Source: Marsupella aquatica
Lineage: Eukaryota > Marchantiophyta
NCBI GenBank assembly: GCA_973895155.1
Contig: OZ316894.1
Span: 6,200,001-6,264,000 of the forward strand
Length of the DNA stretch: 64,000 bases
Direction: 5' to 3'
Part shown: piece after piece, positions 1 to 11,973 of the stretch
Position numbering within the stretch: the stretch's first letter is position 1
How the letters are laid out: the number at the start of each line of letters is the position of its first letter
Notes under the pieces: model-generated
What the model was told of the DNA's origin: nothing
The model's input: the letters and a program-made list of their open reading frames with translations, nothing else
Database searches by the model: none
Translations under genes and position numbers: made by a program

Positions 1-351
1 CAGAGACAAATTATCTTCTAGCAATTTGATAGTTTGCTTCTGCATTTCTAGTACAAAGCAGACCAGATACCTCACGGGATCCAGGAAATGAGACTCTAAG
101 ATGATGCTACCGCTCTTTACAAGTAATTACATCCACATCTACATGCTATATTTAGTCACTGCGTCATTAAAACCTCGGCTGTCGTTCAATCATGTCTATA
201 AACACAAATGGCAGCCGCACTACAAGGTGACCAGGGTCTCACTAGTGAACATAAATGCTTTCAAGTCTGCAATTGGCACCTCTGTGCCACACTCAGAACG
301 AAACAGGTTCCCTCGATAATAAACATCTAACAAATGGAACCTACAGCTTAC

Positions 352-2530
352 CAAGTCTGAAACAGAACCACCAGCCATGTACTCCATAACAATCCAGAGC
401 TTTGTTGAATGCAGGTACGATCCATAGTACTCCGTAACATATGGAGAACGACATTGTGACAGGACAGAAATTTCCTGCACACAGATACCCACGCATTTTT
501 TTCAACTTTTAGTAGTTGCACGACGATAAAAACCTATCACCAATGCACTGAAATTGACTAGGCACGGATGAGCCTAAAAGTATAACTAAAAGGATGAAAG
601 AAAAAACCCAATCAGGTACAATGCAGGAAAGAGACTCCTTCAAACTCTTCTGCTATTGTTCCAGTTCTGTGAATTCATTCATCTACTACTCGAGGAAATC
701 TGTGCTAGAGAATCCTGAAATGACCATGTAAACGTCTTAAATGATCACAGATGAGTACATTCACGACAGAAATGACAGCAAAAAACCGACAACTCCATCT
801 GAGCAATGAGTCATCCGGAAATTCACCTTCTGGATATCTTCGACCTCATCCTCTCTAATCTTCCATAAAACACGAGAATACAAAACATCATCCAAAATCA
901 GTTAAAAATCATACAAAGGATGCCAAGGAAACTAGCTCGTCATTTGAATGAATTCCGATCAATACAAATGTCTTCCACCTCAAACCATCACTCAGACGCA
1001 ATCGTAGTGGGATATGCAAGTAATGCATCCTTCATTGTCACATACTGCGCTCAGAATTGGTAAAACTAGATAGGAATTTTTGTTACACATGAGCACTCAC
1101 GCTTCTTCCAAGTCGATAACTTTAATGGCCACCTCCTTGTTGAGCTCCTTATCAAACCTGTACAGAGGCAGCAAACTTAAGTTAGCATTCCAATTCCACA
1201 CACAAGTGGTCACAAGTTCTCTCACTCTGACGAGCACAATATACATTCGACTATTGTAGACGTGCAATTCAGTACATTAGACGGACAGGGGTGAATGAAG
1301 ATCAGTGACAACCATTGAAAGTTTCTTATTGAGGCAACGACGAGCTGCAGTATTGACAGACTGCACAAAGTAATAGACAGTATAATCTATACAAGGACCC
1401 AAATATTGAACACGCTGTTGCAGCCAATGCTTTTCAAATCCAGCAAGGATTAAAGGCCAGAAACTATTGGAGAGATTCCAGAAACCCCGACTTAAACCCT
1501 GAAAGATGCACTATCGACCCTAAACTCGTTGCTAAAATTGGACATGATCAATGAAAGATTCTCCAGAACACTTTGGATTGATTACGTATTGACCACTGGA
1601 TCGAAGAGAACCTCGGCCCCGATAATTCTCACAGTGGGATGTGATGTGAAATAAGTTCCTTTCAAGGCCTTACACTAAAATATGTAGTATAGAGGGCCCG
1701 GTATTTTTGCTTGCATGATGGACGAATCTGAGAACCTATGCACACTGACATACCAAGACATCCTTGCTGCAGTCCAGCAGCAGGAAACCACGGCATAAGA
1801 GATAAGTAACCTGGTACGGTTCCTCGTAATGCAGAGCTGCATTCAGATAAGGATCTGGATAGAAACGCTTTTACACAGTCGACCAGAAGAAATTGGGAAA
1901 TTCTTTAATTGAAAAGCGAGAATGATCGGAACATCGAGTGAGAACAATGAAACACATCAGGCGTTGAATGGCCGGATGCTTCCACAGTCATCATCACGTG
2001 AACACCCCAAAGTGGTCTCTAGGTGACTCGAGAGAGAAGACATAAGCCCATCACTACATTAGAGAAAATTCCAAATAGAAATGCGAGTACAATCATCACC
2101 GTCGCGGCTAGTAGAGTTTTTACAAAGTATGTCTGCGTTCGGGACACAAGACTCCCGAGAAACGTCCTTGGAGATTCGAAGGTCGTCCATATCAGATAGA
2201 ATCTTGTCCTGTCGTATCGTACGACGGTATGTCTGAAACGGGCTTGAGGCTGTACACGATTTATCACGTCGAAGCCCGCCCGGCAGCATATTTGATCTGC
2301 CCTCATAGTGGAGAAATGGTTCATAGTGAGCAAGCCGGCGACGAGCCAAGGAGAGCCAGGTTGAGTGGAACAGGATCAACAAGGGCAAGAGAACCGCAAG
2401 GCGGGGTGAATAGGAAGGCCGGGGCTTACCCTTTGAAGACATCGCCGAAAGAACCCTTGCCGATCAGCTGCAGGTTCTGGAAGCGAGACTCTAAGCTGCT
2501 CATGCCTACATTGCTACTGCTGCTAGCCAT
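352..2530 (-). CDS. STE20/MST-like (GCK-II type) serine/threonine kinase, 5' exons only
   Basis: Four exons spell the N-lobe of a protein kinase: 2430-2530, 1101-1157, 827-854 and 352-474, all with GT/AG borders and compatible phases. The protein starts MASSSSNVG, then has the glycine loop IGKGSFGDVFKG, the VAIK lysine motif, an acidic alpha-C stretch (EEAEDEVEDIQKEISVLSQC) and the hinge MEYMAGGSVSDL. This order and the YVTEYYGSYL segment are typical of MST/GCK-II kinases (plant SIK1-like), which act in Hippo-type growth and cytokinesis control. The chosen ATG is the second in its frame; one 31 codons upstream (2623) would add an unconvincing extension. The catalytic loop and all later exons lie beyond position 1, or the gene is truncated. 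The first intron is about 1.27 kb, and the small frames inside it are not genes. Confidence 0.85.
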
Positions 2531-3397
2531 CGTCTCGTCACCAGTTGCTATCTGACATTCACAGACGCAGTTGTAGTTGATGCCGACGGCCCATCCATCG
2601 AGGTCGCAACCTCGACGCTTCACTCGCCATTGGCGCCTCCGCTACCTTCCTCATCGGAACGCAAATTCCAGTACAGCAACAGATGCCTGCCAACTCCCGC
2701 CCCCGGCCCTCGTGCACGCCGAATTCACTACAGTAGTTGTGTTGATGAACTCTGTCCTAACGAAGAGGCAGGGGAAGAAGAGAGCGAGGCCGACATGACA
2801 CGAAATGAGTACTCCGCTCTCATCCAGTAGCTCCCACTCAGAACTCAGCGTCCTGCAACAGAATTGCAAGCAAGGCTACAGCCTACTCCTCCGCCGATAC
2901 TCAACATCATGCATTGCGTCCCAGTTCCAAAATCCTTCAGAAGCAGATGCGTGCGAAATTCCTCCTCTTCTTCTCCTTCTTCTTCTCCTTCTTCTATCTC
3001 TAGAGAGAATCGATGTTGCGTTCCTCCGGTCCTGTCACTGCTCCAGTGCGATGTTCCGATGCTTCCTTTGGTTCCTTTCGTCGCTTTCCTCGATGCAGCC
3101 ACTGATCTGAAGCGCAGCGCTTGGAGTCATTGGAGAATTCATTCTTTCTCGGAGTACAGTAATGTGTTGTTGTTGTCTTTCCGAAGTACCGTGTTGCACA
3201 GCTGTAGGTAGCATTGTCGGATCGCATCGCATCGCATCGCATCGCATCGCTCTTGTTGCCCGCTGCTGCCACTTTCTACAAACCCGACCGGATCCTTCTT
3301 TCCCTCCTCGCTCGCTTCGGACACACTACGCTCCACCGTATACCGTAGTGCTACTACAGCGTTGGATTACACATTACACCAACAACGGAAACCTTCC
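2531..3397. promoter_or_regulatory. Upstream region of the kinase gene with simple repeats
   Basis: No supported coding sequence. It should hold the kinase 5' leader and promoter on the minus strand. Visible low-complexity tracts are a CTT/CTC run at about 2960-3000 and a perfect CGCAT repeat of about six units at 3221-3250. No clear TATA box was found. Confidence 0.4.
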
Positions 3398-4462
3398 AAA
3401 AACGGACTTCATAAATCATTTTTGAACAGCTTGTTCTTAACCTCTCCCCCCCCCTTATTATCAGAATGTTTAGTAAGGAGTCCCCAGACACATTTATTTC
3501 ATAGTGACCCCCATTTTTTATATGCATTTTGTTTTGTTTTGTTTTGTTTTGTTTATATGAGTTGATATTGCCTTGAGCACTAGATGTAACTTAGCCTTTC
3601 TTTCACCTTGCAGCAGAGCATGGGGAGGTTAATCCACAACCAATTGTGCCTTGCGATGTGGTAGAAGGAGGCTGTCCAAAACGAACCATAGATCATTGTA
3701 CAGCTTCTTACTAACCTATCTCCCCCCCCCCCCCCCCCAACTATCAGAATGTTTACTAAGGTGTCCCCCATACATATTTATTTCATAGCTACCCCCATTT
3801 TGATTGTGGGTTGATATTGTCTCACAAGATCTAACTCAACCTTTCTTTCACCTTGAATCTTTCACCTTGAATCAGAGCACGGGAAATTGATGGGTTAATC
3901 CACAGCCTATTGTGCCTTGCAATGTGGCAGAAGGAGGCCTTCCAAAACAGACTTCATAAATCATTGTACAGCTTGTTCCTAACCTCTGCCTCGCCCTGCC
4001 CCCCCCCCCCCCCCGCGCGTTTACTATGGTGTCCCCCAGACAAACTTATTTCATGGTGACCCCCATTTTGTATATGAATTGATATTGCCTCACTAGATGT
4101 AACTCACCCTTTCTTTCACCTTGCACCAGAACACAGGAAATCAATGGGTTAATCCACAGCCTACTGTGCCTTGTGATGTGGGAGAAGGAGGCCTTCCAAA
4201 ATGGACTTCATAAATCATTTGTACAGTTTGTTCCTAACCTCCCCCACCCCGCCCCCCCTCCCCCCCTAACTATGCGAATGTTTACTAAGGTGTCCCCCCC
4301 AGGCAGACTTATTTCATAGTGACCCCCATTTTGTATATGGTTGATATTGCCTTGAGCACTAGATGTAACTCAACCTTTCTTTCACCTTGCAGCAGAGCAC
4401 GGGGAAGTTGATGGGTTAATCCACAGTCTATTGTGCCTTTAGATGTGGCAGAAGGAGGCCCT
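3398..4462 (+). repeat. Four-unit tandem array of about 255-285 bp with poly-C tracts
   Basis: Four diverged copies start near 3398, 3681, 3948 and 4203. Each carries, in order, a 'cttcataaatcattgtaca'-like start, 'taacct' followed by a run of C, 'gaatgtttactaaggtgtcccc', 'gacccccattttgtatatg', 'ctttctttcaccttg' and 'ccttgcgatgtgg'. The C run reaches about 17 bases near 3722-3738. The 'taacct-C-run' and 'ccccattttgtat' parts resemble the ends of the inverted-repeat element at 6198-6527, so the array probably derives from a related element by tandem duplication. Confidence 0.8.
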
Positions 4463-5049
4463 ATGCCAATGAGGACGGAGTTTGAGTTATGTCTGCTAAG
4501 ACAATACTAACCCAAATATACTCTCTTGTTGCTGAGTTATTCTGCTGAGACAATACTATCAAAGGAGGGTAACCTTTTCACCCCACCTTTCCCAAACTAA
4601 CATATTAAGGTATTCATGCATTTACAGGGATGACAAATGAATGCAGAGGTATCAACAAAAGAAATCCTGTTGGTTGCCTCACTTAGTCCCAAACATTTGG
4701 AAAACACACTTGTTTTGGCAATCTAACACTATAATAGGCAATCCCGCCCATTTGGCCAATTTTCGTCCGTCGTCCCGTTACAAATTCAAATTCCAGCGGG
4801 AATCAAAATTGACCGTCAAAATAAAAATATATTATTTTTCATGACCGTCCGATCTTCTAATACCCTCTTACAATGAGGCACGCATGCTAGGAACGAGGCA
4901 CGCAGGCAGGTGCAGGACCGCGCAATTGCTCCCTTCCGTGCACTCATAATGACGGAAGCAGGCAGGCCTTCCGCGTGGCAAAAGGCATTCCATTTTGGAG
5001 CAAACGTATAGGGCTTCGGGCCCGCCCCTGCCTCATCACTCGTGCGGTC
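4463..5049. other. Intergenic, nothing recognised
   Basis: No coding sequence or structured repeat was recognised. From about 4980 the composition shifts to the C-rich array that follows. Confidence 0.5.
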
Positions 5050-5450
5050 ACGCCTCCTCGCCTCCGCATAGGGCTTCGTGCCCTCCTGGCCCCGACACCC
5101 CTGCGCCCGAGGCTGCCTGCTTCGCCAGCCCCTTACACCCTCCTCGCCTCGCCTCCCTTCCTGGCCCGACACCCCTGCCCCCGAGGCTGCTTGCCTCGCT
5201 CGCCTCCCTCCTGGCCCCGACACCCCTCATGGCCCCGACACCCCTGCAAGGCTGCTGCCTCGCTTGCCCCCCTCCTTACACCCTCCTCGCTCCGCATAGG
5301 GCTTCACGCCCTCCTGGCCCCTACACCCCTGCGAGGCTGCTGCCTTGCTCGCCCCCCTCCTTACAGCAGCCTCGCACGCCCCCCTCCTTACACCCCCCTC
5401 GTTCCGCATAGGGCTTCGCACCCTCCTGGCCCCGACACCCCTGCGAGGCT
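5050..5450 (+). repeat. C-rich degenerate tandem array
   Basis: Degenerate units of about 60-110 bp share 'ccgcatagggcttc', 'ccctcctggccccgacacccctgc' parts and 'gaggctgctgcctcgct'. Long open frames on both strands here are low in complexity (Pro/Ala/Arg/Leu) and follow from GC richness and repetition. I do not call a gene. Confidence 0.7.
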
Positions 5451-6197
5451 GTACCGTAATGCCCGGGCCAATCCCGATGGGCCTGCCCTCCTTGCACAGT
5501 GCAAAGCACTGGCATAGGGCTCGTTCCTATATATATTGAGTGTGCGTTGTGGTAGTCTCGCCTGTCTATACTGTATGTGTAAGGGTCATCTGTAACACTA
5601 TCAATGCTCACTACTGGAGAAGTTTTAGTTTGACAGTCCTTTAGTTACAAATTCAAATAGAGGACACTTTAGCTGAATGAGTAAGGACTCTAAGGGATGC
5701 ACTTTCTTATGTTTGCAAAATGTTAGACTGAACCAATTTATTTATTTTTGTAATGTTTGATTGAACCAAAGGGAAAACATTGATACGCTGGATGTATTCA
5801 AAGAAATCAACTGCAAAACCAGCAGGAACAAAGACACACAACCCAAGGGGCAGTTTGAAGGAACGTGCGGTAAATCCTGCAACAAAACCCAAACACCAAA
5901 AGAATCCCTGGACCACCAAGACTAGGTCTTTGGCTGAGAGTGAGTCCTTATCATCCATCCAAATCTGGACAACTGTGAGATTCAAAGGCACCTATGATCT
6001 CTTTGGTCAAAACGAGTTGTCCTTTGTAACTCAGCCCTACTTTGATTCTAAATGTTTTTGAAAGTATACTTTTAGTGTGATGATTCCTTAGTAGTAGTGG
6101 AACCTAAAAGTTCAAACCAATTTAGTTTTTTTTAAACCATATTTGAGGATAAAGGTAGTCGAGAATACTATAGCCATACTTTCCAAATATAGAAAAT
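5451..6197. other. Intergenic, no gene recognised
   Basis: A short basic open frame at 5780-6061 (+) has no recognisable domain and lies in AT-rich sequence. I see nothing else supportable. Confidence 0.4.
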
Positions 6198-6527
6198 AGT
6201 TTTTTTCTAACCTGTCCCCTAAACTACCCAATATTATTAACTTGTCACCCAAACAAAATTAATTATCAACTTGTCCCCCATTTTGTATTTGAGTTAATAT
6301 TAACTGGTATATGGGTTCCCATAGCCAAGTGAGGCCAATGAAGGGAGGCCAAGGGGTGCCGCGGTGGGCTCAGGCTATCCAGTAGCAACTTGCCACATGG
6401 TAACGGGAACCCGTATACATGTTAATATTAATAGAAATACGAAATGGGGGACATGTTGATAATTAATTTTGTTTTGGGGGCACGTTAGCAATGTTGAGTA
6501 ATTTGGGGGACAGGTTAGTAAAAAGTT
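6198..6527. mobile_element. MITE-like element with terminal inverted repeats over 100 bp
   Basis: The left end begins tttttctaacctgtcccc. The right end, read on the minus strand, begins tttttactaacctgtccccc. Similarity between the arms continues inward for well over 100 bp through 'aacaaaattaattatcaac', 'tgtcccccatttcgtattt', 'ttaatattaa' and 'tatacgggttccc'. The central 60-80 bp are more GC-rich. No coding capacity. It is a non-autonomous inverted-repeat element; I could not fix a target-site duplication. Confidence 0.85.
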
Positions 6528-9500
6528 GTATAGATAAAAGACATGGCAAGGCAATAGAAAACAAGGAGGAGATGTTTGCTCAGTCTTCCATGACTGAAAG
6601 AGCTCTTATTGTTGGTTATTTCTTGATTGTCTTCTAATGTTCAAATTAGTATGAGCTCCTTAGTATACTTGGTCCGCGATCACAACACTGAAGTAACTTA
6701 TACACCTATAACCAGACGCTAGTGCTAACAAATAATTATTTAGCTTTGGATGGGCATCTTCAAGCCCACTACTCCCAAATTTGACTCTGCAACTGGGAGT
6801 CTTCTTTACCCTTGAGGTTGATCCTTGATGTATGAGTGTATGGTTGAGTGTTGGGAGTTACATAGTGAGAAAGATATGAGGTCTAATGGAAAAGGAGGGA
6901 GGGTTTATTGAACTAAATAAGACTTTGTTAATTCCTAGTCATTGTAGACATCGAGCATACCATACAATTACATTGGCCCAAGAGAAAGAAGGCATTGCCA
7001 ATAATAATAAGCTTTATAATAACCAGTAACTTAATGGCATTAGCAATCATACAAAACTTGCACATCATGCTGATGAAAGTGCCATATCAAGTACAATTGG
7101 AATGGAAGCCAATAGTTGTGGGGACAATGGAAATTTGTTTGATTGGTATAGGTACTGGCCAAGGCCAATTGTTTGATTAGTTTGATTAGGGTTTAGGTTT
7201 AGCAGAGCACAATTAACACCCTCGTCACATGTGGACATTTTTCCAGCACCCAGTTCAGTGTCACTCTCTGGTCCAAGCTTAGGCATTCTTCCTCAAAGGC
7301 ACTTTAATTCCTAAGTGTTGTAACAAGAGATCCCCAAGGTTTGTTGATAGCATGCCATAAAGTGCACATTAGGGTTGTCAAGCTGCTCACCTCAGTCTAG
7401 GATATGAGGGTCCGTCTCGATCCAAACCAACAACTCCTAAGATGGTGCCTTTACATGCCTTGCTTCATTGGCTTAGTGAGTAGTTGTGAGATGTGTCCGA
7501 GATAGAGGGATTCTTCGTCACTTGGATCCATGAGATTCCAGGCTGGTACTTGGCTTGTCACTTGCTTGTTGGCAGGTAATGACTCAAGGCCAAAAATTTG
7601 TGAGGACAAAGAGAGAGATTACGCAATACAGCATCAAATTCTTCAGGATGATCAGGAATTTGTGAAAACAAATTGTTGCCTTCATGGTAACTTAGGAGCT
7701 ACACATGTGACCCAAGTTAAAAGGCAAAATATTTGGTTGCTCAAATGAATTCTAAGTATGCTTATATAGTTTTTTCCCCATGTGCTAGCTGATACAATCT
7801 TTCTGTGCAGATGAATTTGGATTTATGCATTTAAAAAAAAACATGCCCTAGAAGAAGTGTTATTTTTACCTTGCAAGATGTTTCTGTATGTCTATTGGGT
7901 TTTGTAGCTTGTGCATCATATCACAAAAACCAATGGAGAGACAGAATATCTTGCAACAAGTTACAGGAACAAATCGAAAGACTTTTATGATTAGTGGATT
8001 TAGGAGATTATGGAAGCATACCTGAAGCGTACTTCCAGAATTCTATGCACTTCTTATAACTATCATTTTTGCATCCACACAAAACATTTTACAAGCTCCA
8101 TCCAAGGTTCAGTTCTTTCAGTTATACCCTTTCAGTTATACCTGGTGTGAAAAACTCTATGTAAGGGATGCTCATCCTAAGATATGTTTAGTTATTTTCT
8201 TGTAACGATCCATTAATGAGTTTTACAGTGTGGTAGAAAGTTAGATTCTATTTCTTAAAATAATTCTATTATTGTGACTTGAGAAAGGTAAGTAAATTGG
8301 GTGAGTCCAGTGAGGAACTTAAAAGTTAATTGTGTGGGTGCATCAGTTGTTCTTGTGCTATCATTAGGGAATTTAATATTTGTTGTCATCAGTACGATGT
8401 TTAAAACTAGTAAACTGTGCAAATACAAAGTACAAAATATTAAAATAAAAATACTATGTATACTAGGGTACATCTAAACCACTATTATGAAGACTTTTGG
8501 GTAACAAACATCATGTATTCTCATGGGACAGTGCTTAGGGACACTTGGGTACATTCATGAGACTCCGAGGACAATCTCCCCTGTGCCATATTGGCTACGA
8601 TGTTTCACCTGTTTGGGCCATGAGACTCATCGATAGAAACCAAAACAGCACGGGGCATGGAGAAATTTAAGGGAAAACATATGGGCATGGAGCGATTTAA
8701 AAGGGGATAAATGAGAGTATATTAAAATATCACAGGGGTGTCATATAATTCAAATTCACAGGAATAGAAAATAGTAAACCCCAATAAGATACATTTTAAC
8801 TTCAATGAGTGTCACTTAAAAACTCCACTCTAAAATATGAGTGAAAAACTATAGTAATTAATAATAGATGGGTGTTTGCCCTGCTGCCCATGTTGAGTTT
8901 TCTTTTATATTGGCTGCCTGTCTGTCCCCCTTTCTGCAGGTTTCACACGGAAAAACAGAAGAAAAGGACCGTTAAATAGAGTTATCCGTAAATTCTAGGG
9001 GCAACTAATATGGACAAACCACTTTTTGGGTCCATTTGTGAGCTACCGTAAAGTTTTCTCCAAAAATGAGATTGCCGTAAATAAGATGGTGAGATGCACG
9101 CTGTGCTCACTATTGTCGAGCTCCCCAATGAGAAGCTTAATTCAAGGCTTAATTGTGCACTAGCCTAGCCCTCCCATGTGTGTGTTGAGTCCATATCAAA
9201 ACAAAAAGTGGCACATGCTCAATGGCGTTGCCAGCATCAGAAACGAGTTTGACCTCCAGTCTCACCCCTGTACAATGCCATGAGAAAATCACTACTTTCA
9301 CCTTCACTTTTAGGCCAAACTGAAGATGCCAGCAATGCCTGCCCATATAGTATAGCATGTTCATCCTAATACATGCCTGTTTTGTCTTATTGAATGTTTT
9401 GTTAGGAATGTAAATAAAGTATCATAAGTGAGTAAATAAAATAAGCACTTTGTAGATTTTAAATAAAAAGCACTTTGTGGCTTTGACAAAATGAGGAAGC

Positions 9501-9844
9501 GAGTGAAAGGAGGGGATTTCCCATATGGAAAACATTACCACTATTGATGTTGAAATATATACTTAGCTATTTTTTTAGTTTAAAACTTTTAAAATACCTT
9601 GCCACTAAAGTTGTTTTAATAGCCAAAACTGCCTCATTTTGTTTTTAACTACAAATATATCATAGTTTTGTATATGGAGGACAAGTTCACCAATGTAACC
9701 AGCATACCCATATACCACACCCTGGTATATTTATAAAGACAATAAAAAGAATGACATGATGGTAAATTGAAAGCTCTTCAATGGCAATCTAGTTACAAGC
9801 TGTATAGTTTAATTAGTATTTTGGCATATTTCTCCACCCTTGGT
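6528..9844. other. AT-rich intergenic region without recognisable genes
   Basis: Only short unsupported frames occur on either strand. The one notable motif is a short telomere-like run near 7186. It lies between two inverted-repeat elements and is probably old transposon-derived sequence. Confidence 0.4.
7186..7202 (+). repeat. Short plant-telomere-like run
   Basis: The sequence ttagggtttaggtttag is about two and a half degenerate units of the plant telomere repeat TTTAGGG. Such short runs are common in plant promoters and interstitial sites; nothing indicates a real interstitial telomere array. Confidence 0.35.
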
Positions 9845-10130
9845 CCAGCAAACTAACTCAAGTTAAATAACTCCACTCAAACCTTAGCGGTCATGCTGCT
9901 ACCCCCCTCCACCTTGGGAGTGAGTCTCTTTTGTCATATATATAGTCCCAACCAGTCCCTCTCTTGCAGGTCACCTTTAATATGTGGCAGAAATTGATCC
10001 ACATTTAAGTTGGAGGGGGGAGGATGAACAACTTAGGATCAAGGGGAGTTTCAGCCATGAAATATAAATTCTGCCATAGTTGGATTCAGTTGTTTTGAGC
10101 TAATCAAAGTTAGTTTGCTTAACACTGGTA
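9845..10130. mobile_element. Probable MITE-like inverted-repeat element
   Basis: The left end has 'gcaaactaactcaag'; the right end read in reverse has 'gcaaactaactttgatt'. Inner matches include 'tacccccctccacctt' on the left against 'tcccccctccaactt' from the right arm. The arms are imperfect and the element is about 290 bp, with no coding capacity. Ends are approximate. Confidence 0.5.
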
Positions 10131-10239
10131 AAAGAGAATATAATCAATCAATCACTGAAACTATAAAGAGTCCCAAAGTATATATTTGGACCAACAAAGA
10201 TGACAGCTTAGTAATTTGCAAACTACAATGACCAGTCCA

Positions 10240-11280
10240 AAAGATGGGGACAATTTCTGCAAAACTGGCCAATAAAGGTAACTTTTATAACCAGCCCAAA
10301 TATTGTGTAAGAATTTGGCATAACTTGGGCCACACAAATTCTTTAATAACCAGGGAAAATTTTGTGGAAGATAAAGCAAAATATGCCCATAAAGAAAAAT
10401 TTCATAACCAGCTCAAAATACAGTAGCAGAATTTGGCTGAATTGGCCCATAAAGAAAAAGCATAAGAATAGCAGCCCAAATCTTGGGCAAAAATTGGTTC
10501 ATAAAAACAACTTTCATACATAAACAGCATAAGAACTTGGCTAAAATTTGGTATTAAAAGTATTTAATAACAAGCCCAACTGTTGGATAAGAATTTGGCA
10601 AGAATTGACTCATAAAAAACCTTAATAACCTGCCCTAATCTTGTGTAAATTGACAAAATATGGGCCATAAAGAAAGCTTTCATAACCAGCCAAAATCTTG
10701 GGTAAGAGAGTTGCAAAAAGTTGGCCCATAAAAAAGCTTTCGTAACCGCCAGAATCTTTGGCAAAATTTGGCCCATCTAAAATACCTTTCAGAAATAAGC
10801 AGCGCTTGAATTTGGCAAAAACTGACCCATCAAAAAAACTTTCATAAATAAGCAGCGTAAGAATCTGGCAAAAATTGACCCCATCCAAAAAACTTTCATA
10901 AAGACGCAGTGTAATAATTTGGGAAAAATTGGCCCATAAGAAAGCTTCGTAACCAGCCCAAATCTTCGGGTAAGAGATTGGGAAAAAAATGGCCCCATAA
11001 AGAGCTTCACAAATAAACAGCATACGTATTTGGCAAAATTGGCCCATCGAAAAAGCTATCATAACCAAGCAGCGCTAGAATTTGGCGAAAATTGGCCCAA
11101 TCGAAAAAACTTTCATAAAGAAGCCAGTGCAAGAATTTGGCGAAATTGGCCCATCAAGAAAACCTTCATAAATGAACAGTGTAAGAATTTGGCGAAATTG
11201 GCCCATCGAAAAAACTTTCATAAATGAACAGTGTAAGAATTTGGCGAAAATTGGCCCATCAATCAAGCTTTCAAAACCAG
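10240..11280 (+). repeat. Minisatellite array, unit about 52 bp (range about 50-65)
   Basis: Roughly 18 diverged units share 'agaatttggcgaaaattgg', 'cccatcgaaaaaactttcat' and 'aaataaacagtgta'. The last three units (about 11120-11270) are the most alike and are spaced 52 bp apart. The repetition keeps frames open on both strands (for example 10622-11068 on minus), but the peptides are repeat translations, not genes. Confidence 0.85.
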
Positions 11281-11973
11281 CATATGTGTCACTGCCAAAA
11301 AGAGAAAAGAGAGTAACGTTAAACCCAAAGCTTAGGCAAAACTGGCATATTAGAAACTGGCGACCCTGGGTGGGGTTGGATCTGGATAATGCGTCCAGTC
11401 TCCCTCCCCCCTCTCTGTTCCCCTCTCCTCTCCTCTCCTCCTCTCTTTCGTGAGACGGATCTGTGGTGCAAATGTGCTCTCCTCCAACCCGGTGTGCCCC
11501 ACGCCCACGCCCACGCCCTCCTCCTCACCTGCCTTTCTCCCGTCAGCCCTTCGCGCCCCAAAATGCAATGCAATTCAAGGTGAAGCAATTCAATGCGTGC
11601 TGGGTTCCCTTCGATGATGGCAGGTCTCGGAGTCTCACACTGCCGCAAAGACTAAATTCCACCATTCAGTTGAAAGGAAACGAGGACATAGATAGATATA
11701 TAGAGAGTCGGTGGCGAATCGTCATGTGGTGAATCAGCTCTGCTGGTCTGTCGTCGTAGTAAGGACATTGATTGGCACATTGATTAAGTAGAGTCGAGTG
11801 GGTCCCTGACTGAATCTGTGCAATTCCTCTGTGAGCACGATCAATCTAGAGGGGTTGGTTTTGGTGGAGTTGGAAGTGTGGGAGTGGTTTGTGTGTCGAC
11901 GGGATTGGAAGGAAGGTGATAGAGAAGGGGAATTTGGAGAGAAGAAGAAGAAGAAGAAGAAGAAGAAGAAGGG
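11281..11973 (+). promoter_or_regulatory. PGRL1 upstream region and leader
   Basis: Contains a CT/CCT-rich stretch (about 11400-11450) and a GAA repeat of about nine units (11941-11970) immediately before the PGRL1 start codon. The purine-rich stretch is probably in the 5' leader. No clear TATA box was identified. Confidence 0.4.

Noticed and set aside
2019-2442. Two overlapping minus-strand frames of 104 and 127 codons
   Set aside because: They lie inside the first intron of the kinase gene, in unrelated frames, with no recognisable domain.
4816-5611. Long frames on both strands in the C-rich array (up to 180 codons)
   Set aside because: Composition is Pro/Ala/Arg low complexity and the frames follow from repeated C-rich units; both strands are open at once.
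10622-11068. Minus-strand 148-codon frame with repeated peptide units
   Set aside because: It is a direct translation of the 52 bp minisatellite; other frames are equally open and units are not codon-conserved.
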